Source: Diphasiastrum complanatum
Taxonomy: Eukaryota; Streptophyta; Lycopodiopsida; Lycopodiales; Lycopodiaceae
Assembly: GCA_029204225.1 (NCBI GenBank)
Contig: CM055108.1
Location: 3,773,547 to 3,837,546 of the forward strand
Length of the DNA: 64,000 nucleotides
Direction of reading: 5' to 3'
The position numbers and the translations under genes were made by a program. Of this stretch, positions 34,475 to 46,749 are shown piece after piece (position 1 is the first letter of the stretch; each line of letters begins with the position of its first letter). Below the pieces are notes generated by a model. The model saw only the letters and a list, made by a program, of their open reading frames with translations. It made no database searches and was not told the DNA's origin.

Positions 34475-34830
34475 GTATTGGCAACAAAGAATTGATTGGC
34501 ACCTATCTGAAGGAGGTCGACGACAAATACCATAAGATGAAAGACGTTGTCCTACTAAGTCACTGGAAGAACGTACGAAATGAGGTTGACGTGCACGTGA
34601 GGAAAGTACGAGAGTTCGAGCTAGACGTCGTGCGAGTGGAAGAAGCGTCGCGTTATCGCAGGCAAATGGCAAAAGCTAGACAAGAACATATTGGAGCAAC
34701 TACGCAAGAGCGAATCCTCCTTCACCGAGCAGTTGAAAGCCAATGCAAAGGAACTGGAGGCAGAGTCTTTCAAACACAGACAACGATCTCCCTCAACCAC
34801 AAGAGAATGAACGAAGCCATTAGCTGTTGT
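34474..34830 (+). pseudogene. Unrecognised charged, coiled-coil-like reading frame with a shift
   Basis: The frame from 34480 (IGNKELIGTYLKEVDDKYHK and onward) is rich in Lys, Glu, Arg and Val. At about 34665 the charged pattern continues better in the +1 frame (LRKSESSFTEQLKANAKELE, then FKHRQRS). It looks like a fragment of a longer coiled-coil protein with one indel. I do not recognise the family. Confidence 0.3.
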
Positions 34831-35475
34831 GCCATTGCCATTCTTGTATTTCTGAAAAAGGTTAGATGATGGATATGTACTCCCTTGAATTGAAGACAAC
34901 AGCCAGAGAACATAACGCATTGATGTGTACTCAAGTTCCTGTGAATTAGGATCTTGACACACAGCACGACGTAGCGAATCTACTGTTGTTATCATTGCTA
35001 GAACAAAGGCCACACTCCTATCATAGCCATTTTGTACTTTTGACATAAGAGGTTGGTGGTTCCTATGTTTTTTTATGTGATCTATCCTCCTACTGTAAAT
35101 AGCAGCCCTGATGATCCAAAGTTAGCCACCAAACATAAACATAAATCATGAAAAAATCATAGCGATGTCAATTGCTATAGAAGAGTAGACTGCCAGCCCT
35201 CTTTACTTGATTTTGTTGAATAGCTGGACATGGAAATGGCTTGTGAGTTTTCAAACCCTTTTTGTGTGAGCATCACCTATTACCTTTCTCGAGAATTGCA
35301 CATGTGGGCTATTTCCATAGCAAAAGAAGCCCTCCAATATAGAGAACCACCAGCTACAACCCAATTTGTCAACCCTATTGTTTGCCCTATAGCACTTGCG
35401 GCTAGATTTCACTCAATGGATTCACAACCGTTGTTGTGAGAAACATGGCAGAGAAAATAACAGAAGTTAGAATAT

Positions 35476-35547
<72 letters not shown>

Positions 35548-36916
35548 TGTTATTGAATACCATGCCATAATCAGGAGATTTGGTGGGAGAAGATACATCC
35601 GTAGTTGTTGTCATCCTAGGAAATTCAGCCAGCGAGTAGCTTTCTCCATTTTCTTGAGGAAAATCGCCTCTTAACTGCAACTGAGATCCATTGTCCATTT
35701 CTTTATTCAATGTACTTTCTTATGAACATAGAAAAATGAAGCATTTAGCCAAAAGCTATAATCAACCACTTATTCAAATCGAACTCTCCACATTTTTTTA
35801 TTTTAGACAGAATTTTTGTCCATAATTTCAATCTTTACAGAATTCAAAATACGATCCAAAAACATTGAATGCAATTCTTATAATATCGTAACAGTGGCGG
35901 TAGGCAAAAAAGCTTGGTAGGGTATTTTTCCAAATTGCCTTTGCATAGGCAAGTAAACTCCGATCGTATAAAATCCAAAAAGTTTCTCTAAACAAGAAGA
36001 AACTTGTTTTGCAATCGGACAACCAAAGCAACATCGAACGACATCCATCATTGTATTGGAGGTGAGGGATGTAGTCCAAAAGCTTGCAAGTTGTAAGAAT
36101 GTGAAGTCTAAGAAACTACAACAAATGAACAGAAGGGGGGCGAACTTACACTAGACATAGCCATTGGGCATTGAAAAACTGACAAAATAGAACAAAAAAT
36201 AGTGCAAAAGGACACCAATTGAAGCCCTAACTAGGTTCAAACGTCTAGAAAAGCTTCATAACACTCTATCTACCCATAAGTAAGAATATATCAACAAGAA
36301 TCACTCAAATATGACGTATACACTAAAACTCACTAAAGATGGCTCAAAGAATACTCATTCTCTCTGGATTAAACTAGCACACTTGCCACTATCATCATTC
36401 TCATATAAACACACAATGAATGAGTATTGTGTTTGCCCATGAATGAAAGTGTAGTAGGAACGGAAATCACCCAGATATGACATTTGCAAATCAATCTACA
36501 CTATGAACACAGCAAATAAGGCTCAAAGATCATTTACATATTGTCTCTCTAGAATACAATGAACACCTACCACCATGACTTGTTTCATATGAGCTCACAA
36601 ATCAATGAGCTGTAAGCACTGATAATTGCAGAGTTAGATCGCTCATGAACTCATGCAACTATTTCATACTATGAGTGTTCTAGAACATTCACAATCTCGT
36701 AAAATACATCCCAACAAGCATGTGTTGCTTTGGAATGCTTGTGTCAAACATAAATGCTTAAAATATAGCATTTTGAACGTCCGATTTGTGAAAAAACATT
36801 TAGGAAAATCTGTGAAGTGTGCTTAAGGTTCACTTACAAAGAAATATCAACGTCAGGTCCATAATATCTACACACAGAAAATGACCAATGAATTTCATCC
36901 ACAAAGTCTTGGTGGA
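34831..36916. other. Intergenic with a (CT)n tract, no gene confirmed
   Basis: (CT)n occupies 35480-35544. Exon-like minus-strand frames near 35703-35548, 35400-35282 and 35046-34840 do not join in phase and were not accepted. From 35700 to 36916 I see nothing. Confidence 0.45.
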
Positions 36917-37292
36917 AGTTACAAGCTAAAATTCACTAGCTATGCTAGAAAGCAGGACTTAAGCTAGAAAGCAAGAAGAGAGAATGCTTAAGGAGCCTAA
37001 AGAAGAGCAATCATCATAAACTGAATAAAGGAATACAATGTTACCCTATATATACCCTCTCTCTGAATCAAATAGAGGATTCAAAAAAGGGAGAAAATAG
37101 GATTTGGAGGAAAAATAGTGCGCCTTCCCAATAGGAGGACCCCCACTCCAAATCGATGTGACCAAGTCCTAAAAATATGGCCAAATAGGGCCCAAGGCCA
37201 ATATATGAATAAAAAGGACACTTAGGCCTGCTTATGTATAATAACGAATAAAAGAATGGACGCGGCGAATGTAATGAGCCAAGTCCATAACT
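36917..37292 (-). repeat. 3' LTR of element B
   Basis: On + it begins AGTTACAAGC and ends CATAACT. It matches 44163-44537. Confidence 0.93.
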
Positions 37293-37522
37293 CTCCCCTA
37301 CAGAAAAACGAAGCCCTCCACCGACTAGCAAGCATAATAATTATCTAAAACAATAATGTAAGTATGCTAAATACCGGCAAATCACGAACTAACGGAAATA
37401 CTGATGGAGAGGACATAATCGTCACAACAGATATCCCAAAAGTATCATAACTGTGTAAAGCAAGTACTAAGCAAATGTTACAACAAAACAAAAAATAAAA
37501 AGAATAGTCATAGCTAGCTGAA

Positions 37523-38810
37523 TCATGAAGTAGAGGGAACATCTGCAATGACATCTGTAGTAGAGGAAAGAACTAAAGCCACGAGGGCTCGAGATTGATC
37601 TACCAATAATGGTGTATGATAAAAGACATCAATAGGCTCCCAAGTGGCCTCCTCAAGAGGATGACCATCCCACTGTACCAAAAACTGAACATGTCTGCGA
37701 TGTCGACTATGCTGAAGGCGAACTTGATGGATGGATGGCAAATGCCAAAAAAGGGAACAACTCTGGCTCTGTAGGAAATGTGAGATCGCGAGGAGCATCA
37801 TGGTAACAAGGCTGAGGCGATCCAAGATATAGTAAGGCCCATAATAGCGTGGTGCAAGCTTCTCAGTAGAAGTGTGACCTTGAACAAAATGATGACGCGC
37901 AAATCGTAACCGAAGGTAAACCATCACCAACATGAAACTCAACATGACGGCGATGACGATCAACAACAAAAATTTGATAACGCTTGAAGTGAACATGTTG
38001 TAAGTGAGTAGTAGCCCTAGCAATAAGCTCGCGAGCACCGGATAAAAAAGAGGCAATAGTAACTAGTGTATCATCAGGAGGAAGAGACACCCTTGGCAAC
38101 AGTGGAGCATACTCATGAGCCAATAAGAAAGGCGAAACTCTAGTGTTGGTACTAACATAGCTATTATAGCTATACTCTGTCAAACCTAAATGTTGATCCC
38201 AATCCTTCCCTGAAGGAGAAACAAAATGTCGAATAATCCTCAAAGATCCGATTAAGGACCTCAGTCTGCCCATCGACAGTAGAATGATAAGCAGTACCCA
38301 TCAGAAGTTGTACATCCAAAATACGCATAAGCTCTGTCCATAATGTAGATGTAAACCTACTATCCCGGTCAGATAGGATAGTACGTGGCATACCATGCAA
38401 GCGAAAAATCTCTGATAAAAAAAAACGTGCGCACTGCTCAACTATAATAATACTGCGAACAAATATAAAGTGTGTCTGTTTCGAAAACTGATCTACCACC
38501 ATTATACAAGAGCTATGACCATGGCGGGTATGAGGAAGGCCAAGGATAAAGTCCATAGACTGTCCACTGGCGATGAGGAATGGGCCAACTCTGGAGCAAA
38601 CCAGCATACTTAACACGGAAATATTTATTACGGGCACAAAAAGGACAATTACGAATAAGATGGGCTAGCTCAAACTTCATGGATGGCCAATAGAAATTGT
38701 CCTTAAGATGTGCATAAGACTTCTGAAAACCAAAATGGTAACCAATAGGAGAAGCATGAGCATCAGACAACAACTGAGGACGAATGGAAAGAGATGATGG
38801 GAATCGCTTC
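37523..38810 (-). pseudogene. G1 integrase with C-terminal chromodomain, frameshifted
   Basis: The 38932-38513 frame holds the HHCC zinc region (LLSDAHASPIGYHFGFQKSY, then FIRNC-like LIRNCPFCARNKY). The 38637-38170 frame holds the core: SMDFILGLP, ILSDRDSRF and GQTEVLNR supply the three acidic residues of the DD-E triad. The 38273-37863 and 38056-37523 frames hold the tail and a chromodomain (QFLVQWDGHPLEEATWEPID). Chromodomains steer chromovirus integration toward marked histones. Frame changes make this copy non-functional. Confidence 0.88.
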
Positions 38811-38818
38811 GATACCAC

Positions 38819-39428
38819 TGATAAGAATCGGAAGCGAAACAAACGTGAATAAATTCGGATGGAGTTCGGATATGATTGTTGGTCACTGTCTGCTATATCA
38901 TTCCTACAATCCTCCAGAATGTAGACAGACACTGTTGACCTACGTTTAAGTTAATTAAGCATTCAACAAGATTGAACCTATGTGCGGAATAGATAAAACA
39001 AAACGAATGAGATACACGAACAATAAACAGACAATAATTCAATCGAAATGAGACAATTTAGAATGATATGTGCATAACGGCTACAACATCATCTATTGAT
39101 CTTCTTGGTTTAAGCACTGTGTGACAGACCCACAAAACGCATTGGCATGAGAGAAACGGTGTTCTTTCACGAATAGTGTCTCGCTGATTAACAGACTACT
39201 TAGATCTTTGTGGATCCTACTTACAATGTCTCGCTCACTGGCGGACTTCTCTATCTGTATTTCTGTCTATCTGTATCTGTATATATTTTGGTACATCTAG
39301 CAATTGCATATATTCAGAGTAATATCTTGATTAGATAGATTAAACAATCTAAGACTAATCATAGATTACAAGAGCGGCAGATTAGGCACGTCCTAACGCT
39401 CTTCTGCTGACGTCATCATATCATATCA
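38819..39428 (-). repeat. LTR of the copia block
   Basis: About 605-610 bases. On the minus strand it begins TGATATGATGACGTCAG and ends TTCTTATCA, giving TGATA...TATCA terminal inverted repeats. It lies directly after the copia RNase H frame, so it is the 3' LTR. No second copy is present. Confidence 0.75.
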
Positions 39429-39433
39429 AAAAA

Positions 39434-40188
39434 CTATACTTCACGGCACTTGTCTGATCTTCCTGGTCCTTTGGAGCATGAAGAGTCGAAAGTATTCGAC
39501 CTTCGGGTGTCTCGAACAATTTCGTTTCGCGCGCGTCGTTCGACCTTCTCCTGTTGTTCACGAACATTTTGTCTTCGAGATCTTCGTTTTTCGAAGTTTT
39601 TGAGATCTTCATTTTCGAGGTCTTCGAGATCTTCGAGATATTCGTCAGGTTGGGAGTCGAGAGCTAGCAAAGCTTTGGTAATAGAAACACTTTGCTTCTT
39701 CAGCTCCCTCTCAAAGTGTGGTAGCTTTATGACTCCAAGACTACTCCTCTGTTTTTCGAACAAACCTTTGTCTAAGGCCTTTGTGAAGATGTCAGCAATC
39801 TTCTTTTTCGTTCCAATGAAAGTAGTCTGGAGCTTCTTCTTTTTTATCAGATCTCTTATCAAGTGGTACTTGATTGCAATGTGTTTCGTCCTTGAGTGAA
39901 ACACGGGATCCTTTGTCAGGTGTATTGTGAATGTATTGTCCATCTGCAAAAATAGAGGCTCATTTCTCGTTTCACCTAGTTCGTCAAGGAACTGTTTGAG
40001 CCAAGTGATTTCATTGGCCATCTTTGTTGCTGCTGAACGTATTCTGCTTCGCAGGATGATTGAGCTACGATGATCTGCTTTTTGCTGACCCAGAGAATTG
40101 TTGCTCCTACTGCGATGATACATCCTCCTAAGACACTTTTGCAGTCGTCCTTGAGAGATGCCCAGCTACCATCACTGTATGAAAGCAT
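39434..40188 (-). pseudogene. copia RNase H with a charged C-terminal extension
   Basis: The 40188-39976 frame has SDGSWASLKDDCKSVLGG and QSSCEAEY. A shift near 40040 leads to the frame 40123-39434 (ANEITWLKQFLDELG, HLTKDPVFHSRTKHI, IADIFTKALDKGLF). Beyond the normal end, about 85 residues are highly charged (DEYLEDLEDLENEDLKNFEK, then Arg/Glu-rich). This comes from a short DNA repeat around TTCGAGATCTTCGAG (39600-39650). Confidence 0.85.
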
Positions 40189-41240
40189 CTAGAATCCTGC
40201 ATCACGAGAATAACACAACCCAAAATCCTTCGTTAGTTGAAAGTACTGCAAGATTCGCTTCGCGATCTTCCAATGAGTCGAGCCTGGATTCGTACTAAAT
40301 TGACTCATCCTGAACACGCCATAAGCAATGTTAGGACGTGTGTTATTTGCAAGATACATTAGTGATCCGATTAGCTTCATGTATGGTGTATGTTGCATCA
40401 ATTTTCTTTCCTCTTCAGTCTTCAAACAATCTTCATTCGTCATGATTGTTCCTGCAAGCATTGGAGTATTTGCTCCTTTGCAATTCATCATCCCAAAATC
40501 TTCTAGGATTTTATGGGTATATCTGGACTGATGAAGGTAAGATTTTTCTTTTTCATAGTCTCTGTCAATTTGGTAAGCCAAGATAACATCTGGCTTCTCC
40601 TAGGTCTGTAATCTCGAAATGTTTTGAGATCTCATTCTTCACTCCTGCAATCAGGCCTTCGCTTCTACGTAGTATCAGGGTGTCGTCCACATACACAACA
40701 ACAATGATGATCTCCCCATCTGTGATTCTCACATAAACATTGAAATCGGCTATCAATGGCTCGAATCCTAAAGATCTCAGGGCTTGATCTTTCTTCTTAT
40801 ACCATTGTCGTGTTGATTGCTTCAGACCATAGATACTCCTATGCATTCGACATGCATAGGTAGGAAGTGATTCGGAGGTATAACCTGGAAGTTGATTCAT
40901 GTAGACTTCTTCGTCTAATTCGCCCATGTAGGAATGATGTCTTCTCATCAACGATGTGAATCTTGAGGTCGTATGCAGCTGCATATGCAAATAGTAGGCG
41001 TAAGGAAGCATGCTTCACCATTGGAGAGAAGGTCTCAGTGTAGTCGATGTCGTACTTTTGAGAAAAACTCTCCGCTACAAGTCTGGCTTTGTATCTCGAA
41101 ACGTCTCCATTCGGTCCATACTTGAGTTTGTAAACCCATTTGCATTACATTGTTTTTCGTTTCTCTGACACTGGTTGTAGTGTCCATACCTCATTCTTCT
41201 TCATGGATTAAATTTATTCGTTCATGACTTGGATCCATTT
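40189..41240 (-). pseudogene. copia reverse transcriptase, frameshifted
   Basis: The frame 41011-40565 has the GELDEEVYMNQLPGY motif, the CRMHRSIYGLKQSTRQWY motif and the catalytic box VVYVDDTLIL. The frame 40581-40189 continues with YTHKILEDFGM, GSLMYLANNTRPNIAY and the start of RNase H. Upstream RT (about 41240-41020) is in a third frame. It copies element RNA into DNA in intact relatives. Confidence 0.9.
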
Positions 41241-41439
41241 GTCCTTCTCTGGACATTCAATTGCTTCTTCGAATGTTTGTGGTTCTTCACTGAATCACAC
41301 AAAACTCTTCAAATGTAGAAGCTGAGCTACCTGACACAAATCTTCCTGGCGCTCTTCGCTCTCTTGTTGATCTTCTGGGAGATCCTTCTGGTACTGCAAT
41401 GCTCTTGCCTTTATCTGTTTTGTCAGGTCCAGAACCGTT

Positions 41440-42483
41440 TCAGTTTACAGGTGTAGTAACAGTAGGCAGGCTTGAGAAGATTTCTTCATCTGACTCGTCG
41501 CTTGATTGAGGTGCAACTCGAACATCTTCATCTGAGTGTTCGTTCTCTTCTCCCTCTATCGCAGTTGGTAGATCGTAATATTGTCTTCCAAGAACTTCAT
41601 AACTGACAGGATCATTGTTAGTCATTGTTCTGGTCTCATTGAACTTAATGTCTCTGACTGTCTTTACTGTGTTTGTCTTTGGCATATAGATTTTGTAGTA
41701 TGACGAATGATTGTCATATCCTACAAGATATCCTTGTTCTGCTTTCTCATCAAGCTTCTTTCGAAGCTTGTCAGGAACATGTGCATATGCTGCACAACCA
41801 AAGAATTGACCATGAGTCAGATTGGGTTTTCTACCCCACCATAGTTCGTGTGGTGTTGTGTGAGGAACACCAGATTTTCCTGTCATATTTTGAATGTAGG
41901 CAACTATAGCTACTGCTTCAGCCCACAACGCTCTTGGAGCCTTCGAATAGGCCATCATGCACCTACCGGCTTCCATGAGAGTCTTGTTCTTTCTTTCTGC
42001 AACACCATTGTGCTGCAGTGTATAGGATGTTGTCCTTCTGTGAATGATTCCTCAATCATTACAAAAATCAGTGAATCGGTTTGAGATGTATTCTCCACCC
42101 CGATCTATTATGATCTACTTCACCTTATTTCCTGTGCATCTTTTTGCCCAGTTCACATATTCTGTGAACTTGTCGAATGCCTCTGATTTGTTGTGAATGA
42201 AGTAAATTCGGACGAACTTACTATAGTCATCAATAAAAGTGATATAGTACTTCGAGCCTCCTACTGAGATCACGTCGAATCCGCAGATGTCCGAGTGTAC
42301 TAGCTCCAAAATCTGTGTCGTTCTGTAGGAGTTCTTAGCCAAGGAAACAGCATCTGAGAGAGTAGGAGGCCAAAAAGATGAGACATCATATCGTAAGGAG
42401 TCTCTAAGACCGGCAATAAAATGAAATAAGCTCTGTAGGATGAAGATTACTAAAAAGGTAGAAAAGCTTAGTAAACTTATCAA
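41440..42483 (-). pseudogene. Chimeric frame: G1 gag joined to copia integrase
   Basis: The frame 42483-42115 starts with G1 Gag core (FIAGLRDSLRYDVSSF, PPTLSDAVSLAK). From residue 51 it becomes copia integrase (LELVHSDICG, YYITFIDDYSKF: the first two catalytic Asp). After a stop it goes on through GEYISNRF and GVAERKN (catalytic Glu) to the frame 41976-41440 (ALWAEAVAIVAYIQN, NLTHGQFFGCAAYAH). The junction is at about 42333. Confidence 0.88.
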
Positions 42484-43120
42484 TATAAACAGTCAAATCA
42501 CTAGTATGGCAAAGGCTACGAAATAGATCACGTTGGCGAACCAACCATTGTGATTCAATCATAGCCATACGAAAATATGATGAAACGCAGGCCATATATG
42601 TAACCCCTCACGAGTAGGCTCAAAGCGATAGACATGCCACCAAGTCTGAGACCATCTAAATGTAATGCAGCCAACTGCACTTTCTGGGTATCAGTCTTGG
42701 GATACATAAGAAAATAGGTCTGTAATTTAGAGAACCAATTTCCAAGATATTCCCGTCAGACAAACCAGAATAAGTAGTAAGCTGGATGCGATCACGAAAA
42801 TCACGAACAAAATGGGACTCATAATTACCTGAAAAAATAGGAGAAAAAAATCTTGGTAGTGCGGAGGGAAATCCAGATGGTGGTACAGAAGACCCAAAAG
42901 GAGACCAAACGTACTACCAAAAGCACCTCCTGAAGATGGAGATGGAGCAGAAGCAGGCGTACTCACTGGGGGGTATACCCTCGTGGTAGGATAGTCTCAA
43001 GGCTAGAAAGAACATGATCAATACGACTCTCAAGATGATCCATGCAGGCATCAATATGTGTAAAATGATCATCTAAAGAGCTCTGCGGTGGATCTTCTAA
43101 TAAAGAAGTCGTCTTAGAAA
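42335..43120 (-). pseudogene. gag remnant of element B
   Basis: It matches element A gag piecewise: the start near 43110, the linker at 42966-42727 (MSTPASAPSPSSGGAFGSTF), and the core at 42720-42404 (VRQRDLFRSLCHTSDL). Several small deletions and shifts are present, including loss of part of the linker. Confidence 0.85.
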
Positions 43121-43699
43121 CTAAGGAAGAGACAAAACCTGAGGGAGAAGACGTTTGTCGTCACCCCAACTTAGTCTAACTTCCAAATCACCACAAATGG
43201 CACAAAAACAGCCAATCAAGATGGATAATAATCAGAAAATAAGGGGCTGAGAAAGTAAAATAATGGACAGCAGATGTGTAAGGCCAATAAGTAGAAGGGT
43301 TCTAACAAAATGGAAAAAGGAAGGAGGAGGGTGTGAGGCAGCAAAATGACAAATATGAGAGGAAAATAGGGGACTAGGAAAGAGCAGTATGTGAGCAAAA
43401 AGACAGCAAGTAGGTGCAAAAAAAAAAAAAAATGTAAATGGATGCAAGCAATACCTGAGTGGGTGCTGATTCGTCATCCAATCAGTAGTGCCAACAAAGA
43501 GAGCTAAAAGCTGAAGATACGACAGAATAGATGCACCAACCAGCCACCAATCTAAATCTTCAACTCGCGCCAAATAACCTAAAAAAAATGTTGAAAGAGG
43601 ACGATAGACAGCCGATAGATAATCAGCAAAATGAGCAACAAGTTGATGGAGAAATCCATCAAGAATGGTGAGATAATAGAGCACTGAACAGCAACTACC

Positions 43700-44150
43700 A
43701 AGATCCACAATATGCTAAAAAATAGACTGGAAAAAGTGCTGAAGTAAGGCGCCGATCAGCCTCCAATTAATAGATGAAACGGACAACAAGTCGGTGAAGT
43801 GAACCGCTGAAAATGAGACGGTAGTAAGGCATTGGACAACAGCTACCGAAGTCTGAAAAATGATGAATAAAATAACTGAAAATAATGGTGATGTAGGGCG
43901 CTGGACAACCTCCAATCAATATAAAAAATGGACAGCAAATTGGTGACGAAAAGTGTCGAAAATGATGAGGTAGTAGGGCGTTGGACAGCAGCTACCAAAT
44001 CTGCAAAAACAATGAAAATCTGCCCAAAAAAACGACGAAAGTGATGGGTAGTAGGGCGCTGGATAACCACCACCAATCTGCAAAAAAAATGACGATGAAA
44101 GTGATGGGTGGTAGGGCGTTGGACAGCCACTATCAAATCTGCAAGAAGGT
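43700..44150 (-). repeat. Leader repeats of element B
   Basis: The same modules as in element A: (G)TAGTAGGGCGCTGGACAGCC with CACCACCAATCTGC and GATGAAAGTGATGG, spaced about 60-75 bases apart. Confidence 0.8.
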
Positions 44151-44162
44151 GCTATGATAACA

Positions 44163-44537
44163 AGTTACAAGCTAAAATTCACTAGCTATGCTAGAAAGCA
44201 AGACTTAAGCTAAAAAGCAAGAAGAGATAATGCTTAAGGAGGCTAAAAAGGAGCAATCATCATAAACTGAATAAAGGAATACAATGCTACCTTATATATA
44301 CCCTCTCCTTGAATCAAATAGAGGATTCAAAAATGGAGGGAATAGGACTTGGAGGGAAAATAGTGCACCTTCCCAATAGGAGGACCCCCACTCCAAATCA
44401 ACGAGACCAAGTCCTAAAAATATGAACAAATAGGGCACAAGGCTAGTATATGAATAAAAAGGACCCTTAGGCCTGCTTATGCATAATAACGAATAAAAGA
44501 ATGGACGTGGCGAATGTAATGAGCCAAGTCTATAACT
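44163..44537 (-). repeat. 5' LTR of element B
   Basis: On + it begins AGTTACAAGC and ends TATAACT. The adjoining primer site (44162-44148) is worn (TTGTTATCATAGCAC on the minus strand). Confidence 0.93.
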
Positions 44538-46740
44538 GTGAACCACTCCATATCACAAGGCATAGACTAGATGAGCAGGTGCAGGTCACAATATCTAAAA
44601 CAAATTGGAACTTAGGAGGGCTGTCTTAAGAAAAAAACTTCGTGGTTTTGAAGATTACACAAAAAAGCAATTCTCTATGTTTCGCATAAATATGGAATAT
44701 AGCTCCAAATTTTGTTGCTATATAGTAAAATTTGAAACATGTAACATAGCTAAACTTCCTCCTTGTGTTGTTCAAAAGGTGTTAAGAGACTTTCTTCAAG
44801 ATAAGAACCATCCTCTTTGTCTATTGTATGGGAGTCTTTTATGGTTCCAAAGTCATCAGTTCTGGATATATATGGTGGTGTTGAATCCGTGTTCAAATCT
44901 GTGTTCACCTGTTTTCAACAAAATACAACTCAGTCGAAAGAACTTTATTTCCTCTTGGTGAGATGAAACTTATTGCTCATCAGAAAATCCTAGAAAATAA
45001 TGCATTTTCTGGCAAATCTTAATAACAAAGCATTTCTCCTCAACTTCCTATTTTGAAGAACCATAACATTATAAACAATTAAGCCAATTAGCCATTTCAT
45101 TTTAAAGATTCCGCATTTTAGCTCTCCACAGTATAAGCTTCTAGAGAAAGGAGGCAAACATAGACTTGAAAAACAAAAAACTCCAATGAAAAATGCCAAT
45201 AAGCTTCTGATATGTCGCTCACCATTTCCTTATGTTTACGTTTTTCACTAGCTAAGTTTACCCAAATTGTCCCACACAGCAAAAGTGCACCTCCTAAGCA
45301 AGTCCACAACCTGCATGCCATAGACTTCAAAACTTGAAGTAGATCGATGGATGAATATATATACTATGTTCTAAAGCATAAGAATGAGGGACACTTATAG
45401 TTAGAACTAAATGACTTTGCAAGGTGGCAAAAGGGCAAGGCATCAACTCATAAAGATACACCATAATTGCATAAGCAGAAACTCATCGTATAACTTGTAA
45501 GTAACCAAGACCTCAAAGTTGGATTCAGCAAGAAGTTGTCTTCAGCACAAGGTAGGACCATTCAAAGTCTTGTTTCTAGTATATGACTTATAGTATACAC
45601 CCTAGTAAGGGCCAGCGCATCATAATTAAGATGAGACCCCTTACAGCATGACTGGTATAAGCCTCAAGGAGATAGCTTAGGATACTCCAACATTGTGACA
45701 ATTGGTTGAGTTTCTATACGTTGAAGAGAGACTCACTATCGTTGGTGTACTTCAGCTCAATGGTCCTTTCCTCCAAGCGTTGAACTATTTCTTATGAAGT
45801 GCTGAATCGTAACTCAGTACACATTACACTTTACGATGCACTTCACATATTCTCTAAGCTTTGCAACACAACTCCAAATGTGCACAAAATTTCCATAGAA
45901 TTGGATATGATGTTTTTTGAAAGGGAGCACCAACTTTGAGATCAACGGAATATGTAGTTGTCTCATTGTTGCAAAACTTTTCAGCTACAGAATTGTTTAA
46001 GTTTTGGCATTAAAATAGTAAGCCTTCCAAATGTCAACGAATGGCACATCTTTAAATATTCAAACACCATGTTTTTTGTGATCATTCTCAATAACTTTCC
46101 TTTCTCATTAGCTACTCTCTGTCCACTTGAGGTAAACTTACTTCAACAAGTACCAATGACCAATGTTCCAAATTTATATAAAAATCAGCCAAGATTTTGC
46201 TCATGCACTTTTGAATGACTAGTCTTCCTACTTGGTATTCTGGTGGGCATCCTTAAGTTTCTTTGGCTCATCACAAGTAAAAGAATGACCTATTCTATTT
46301 TTCAAACCAAGCTTTAACCTTTTCCTTGCCGAACTTTATCAAAACCTTGCATACAACTTCTGAAATCACTTTAGCCTTTTGCAACAATAGAAGCCTCTTG
46401 AGAATCGCATTGGAATGAAGCCCATCTTTACTTTGAAATAGTGGAATCGCAAGTTTGCATTGGACAATGTTCACTTTAGAAGTGAAATATGAGAATCCAA
46501 AACTGAGGATCTTGAAAAGAAACTAAAATTGAGTCGTGATACATGTGACCTTTGGGTTGCAACTTTATTCCTACAGCAAACCACATCATTGCGATGTTGA
46601 AGCCACACGGCTAACTCCAAGCTCATTGTCAACATATTGCCTGGACTTTAAACCTCTAACGCTCCTCAATGTTGATACAACTCTGTGCAAAATTACATTT
46701 AATTTTGCAGATTGCGTATTCAAGAATGGTGTAAATCTTT
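44538..46740. other. Intergenic, nothing certain
   Basis: Frames at 44605-44961 (+) and 45330-44990 (-) have no recognisable motif. The part from about 45900 may be further decayed internal sequence of the copia remnant to its right. Confidence 0.4.
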
Positions 46741-46749
46741 GAGTCATGA

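Larger units (their letters stand above)
38819..42332 (-). mobile_element. Ty1/copia partial element (integrase, RT, RNase H, 3' LTR) inside element B
   Basis: The minus-strand order is integrase (42332-41440), RT (about 41240-40565), the RT end (40581-40189), RNase H (40188-39434) and LTR (39428-38819). This integrase-before-RT order defines Ty1/copia. The 5' LTR, gag and protease are absent; the block starts in frame inside G1 gag. Several stops and frameshifts are present. Confidence 0.92.
36917..44537 (-). mobile_element. G1 chromovirus element B with a copia block in its middle
   Basis: LTRs are 44537-44163 (5') and 37292-36917 (3'). The flanks GTGGA (36912-36916) and GTGAA (44538-44542) look like a 5-bp target duplication with one change. 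The minus-strand order is: leader repeats (44150-43700); gag (about 43110-42335, shifted several times); a copia block (42332-38819); then G1 integrase from the HHCC region (about 38810), through the core, to the C-terminal tail with chromodomain (38056-37523); polypurine tract GTAGGGGAG (37301-37293). Protease, RT and RNase H of G1 are lost. Confidence 0.92.

Noticed and set aside
34840-35703. Three exon-like minus-strand segments (ending VFNNR, CNSRER and LLSSIQGS)
   Set aside because: They look protein-like and two end at possible donors, but the phases do not join, no acceptor fits the third, and I recognise no family.
39450-39899. 149-codon + frame
   Set aside because: Antisense shadow of the copia RNase H frame.
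44605-44961. 118-codon + frame right of element B
   Set aside because: No motif, no splice or promoter context; AT-rich chance frame is more likely.
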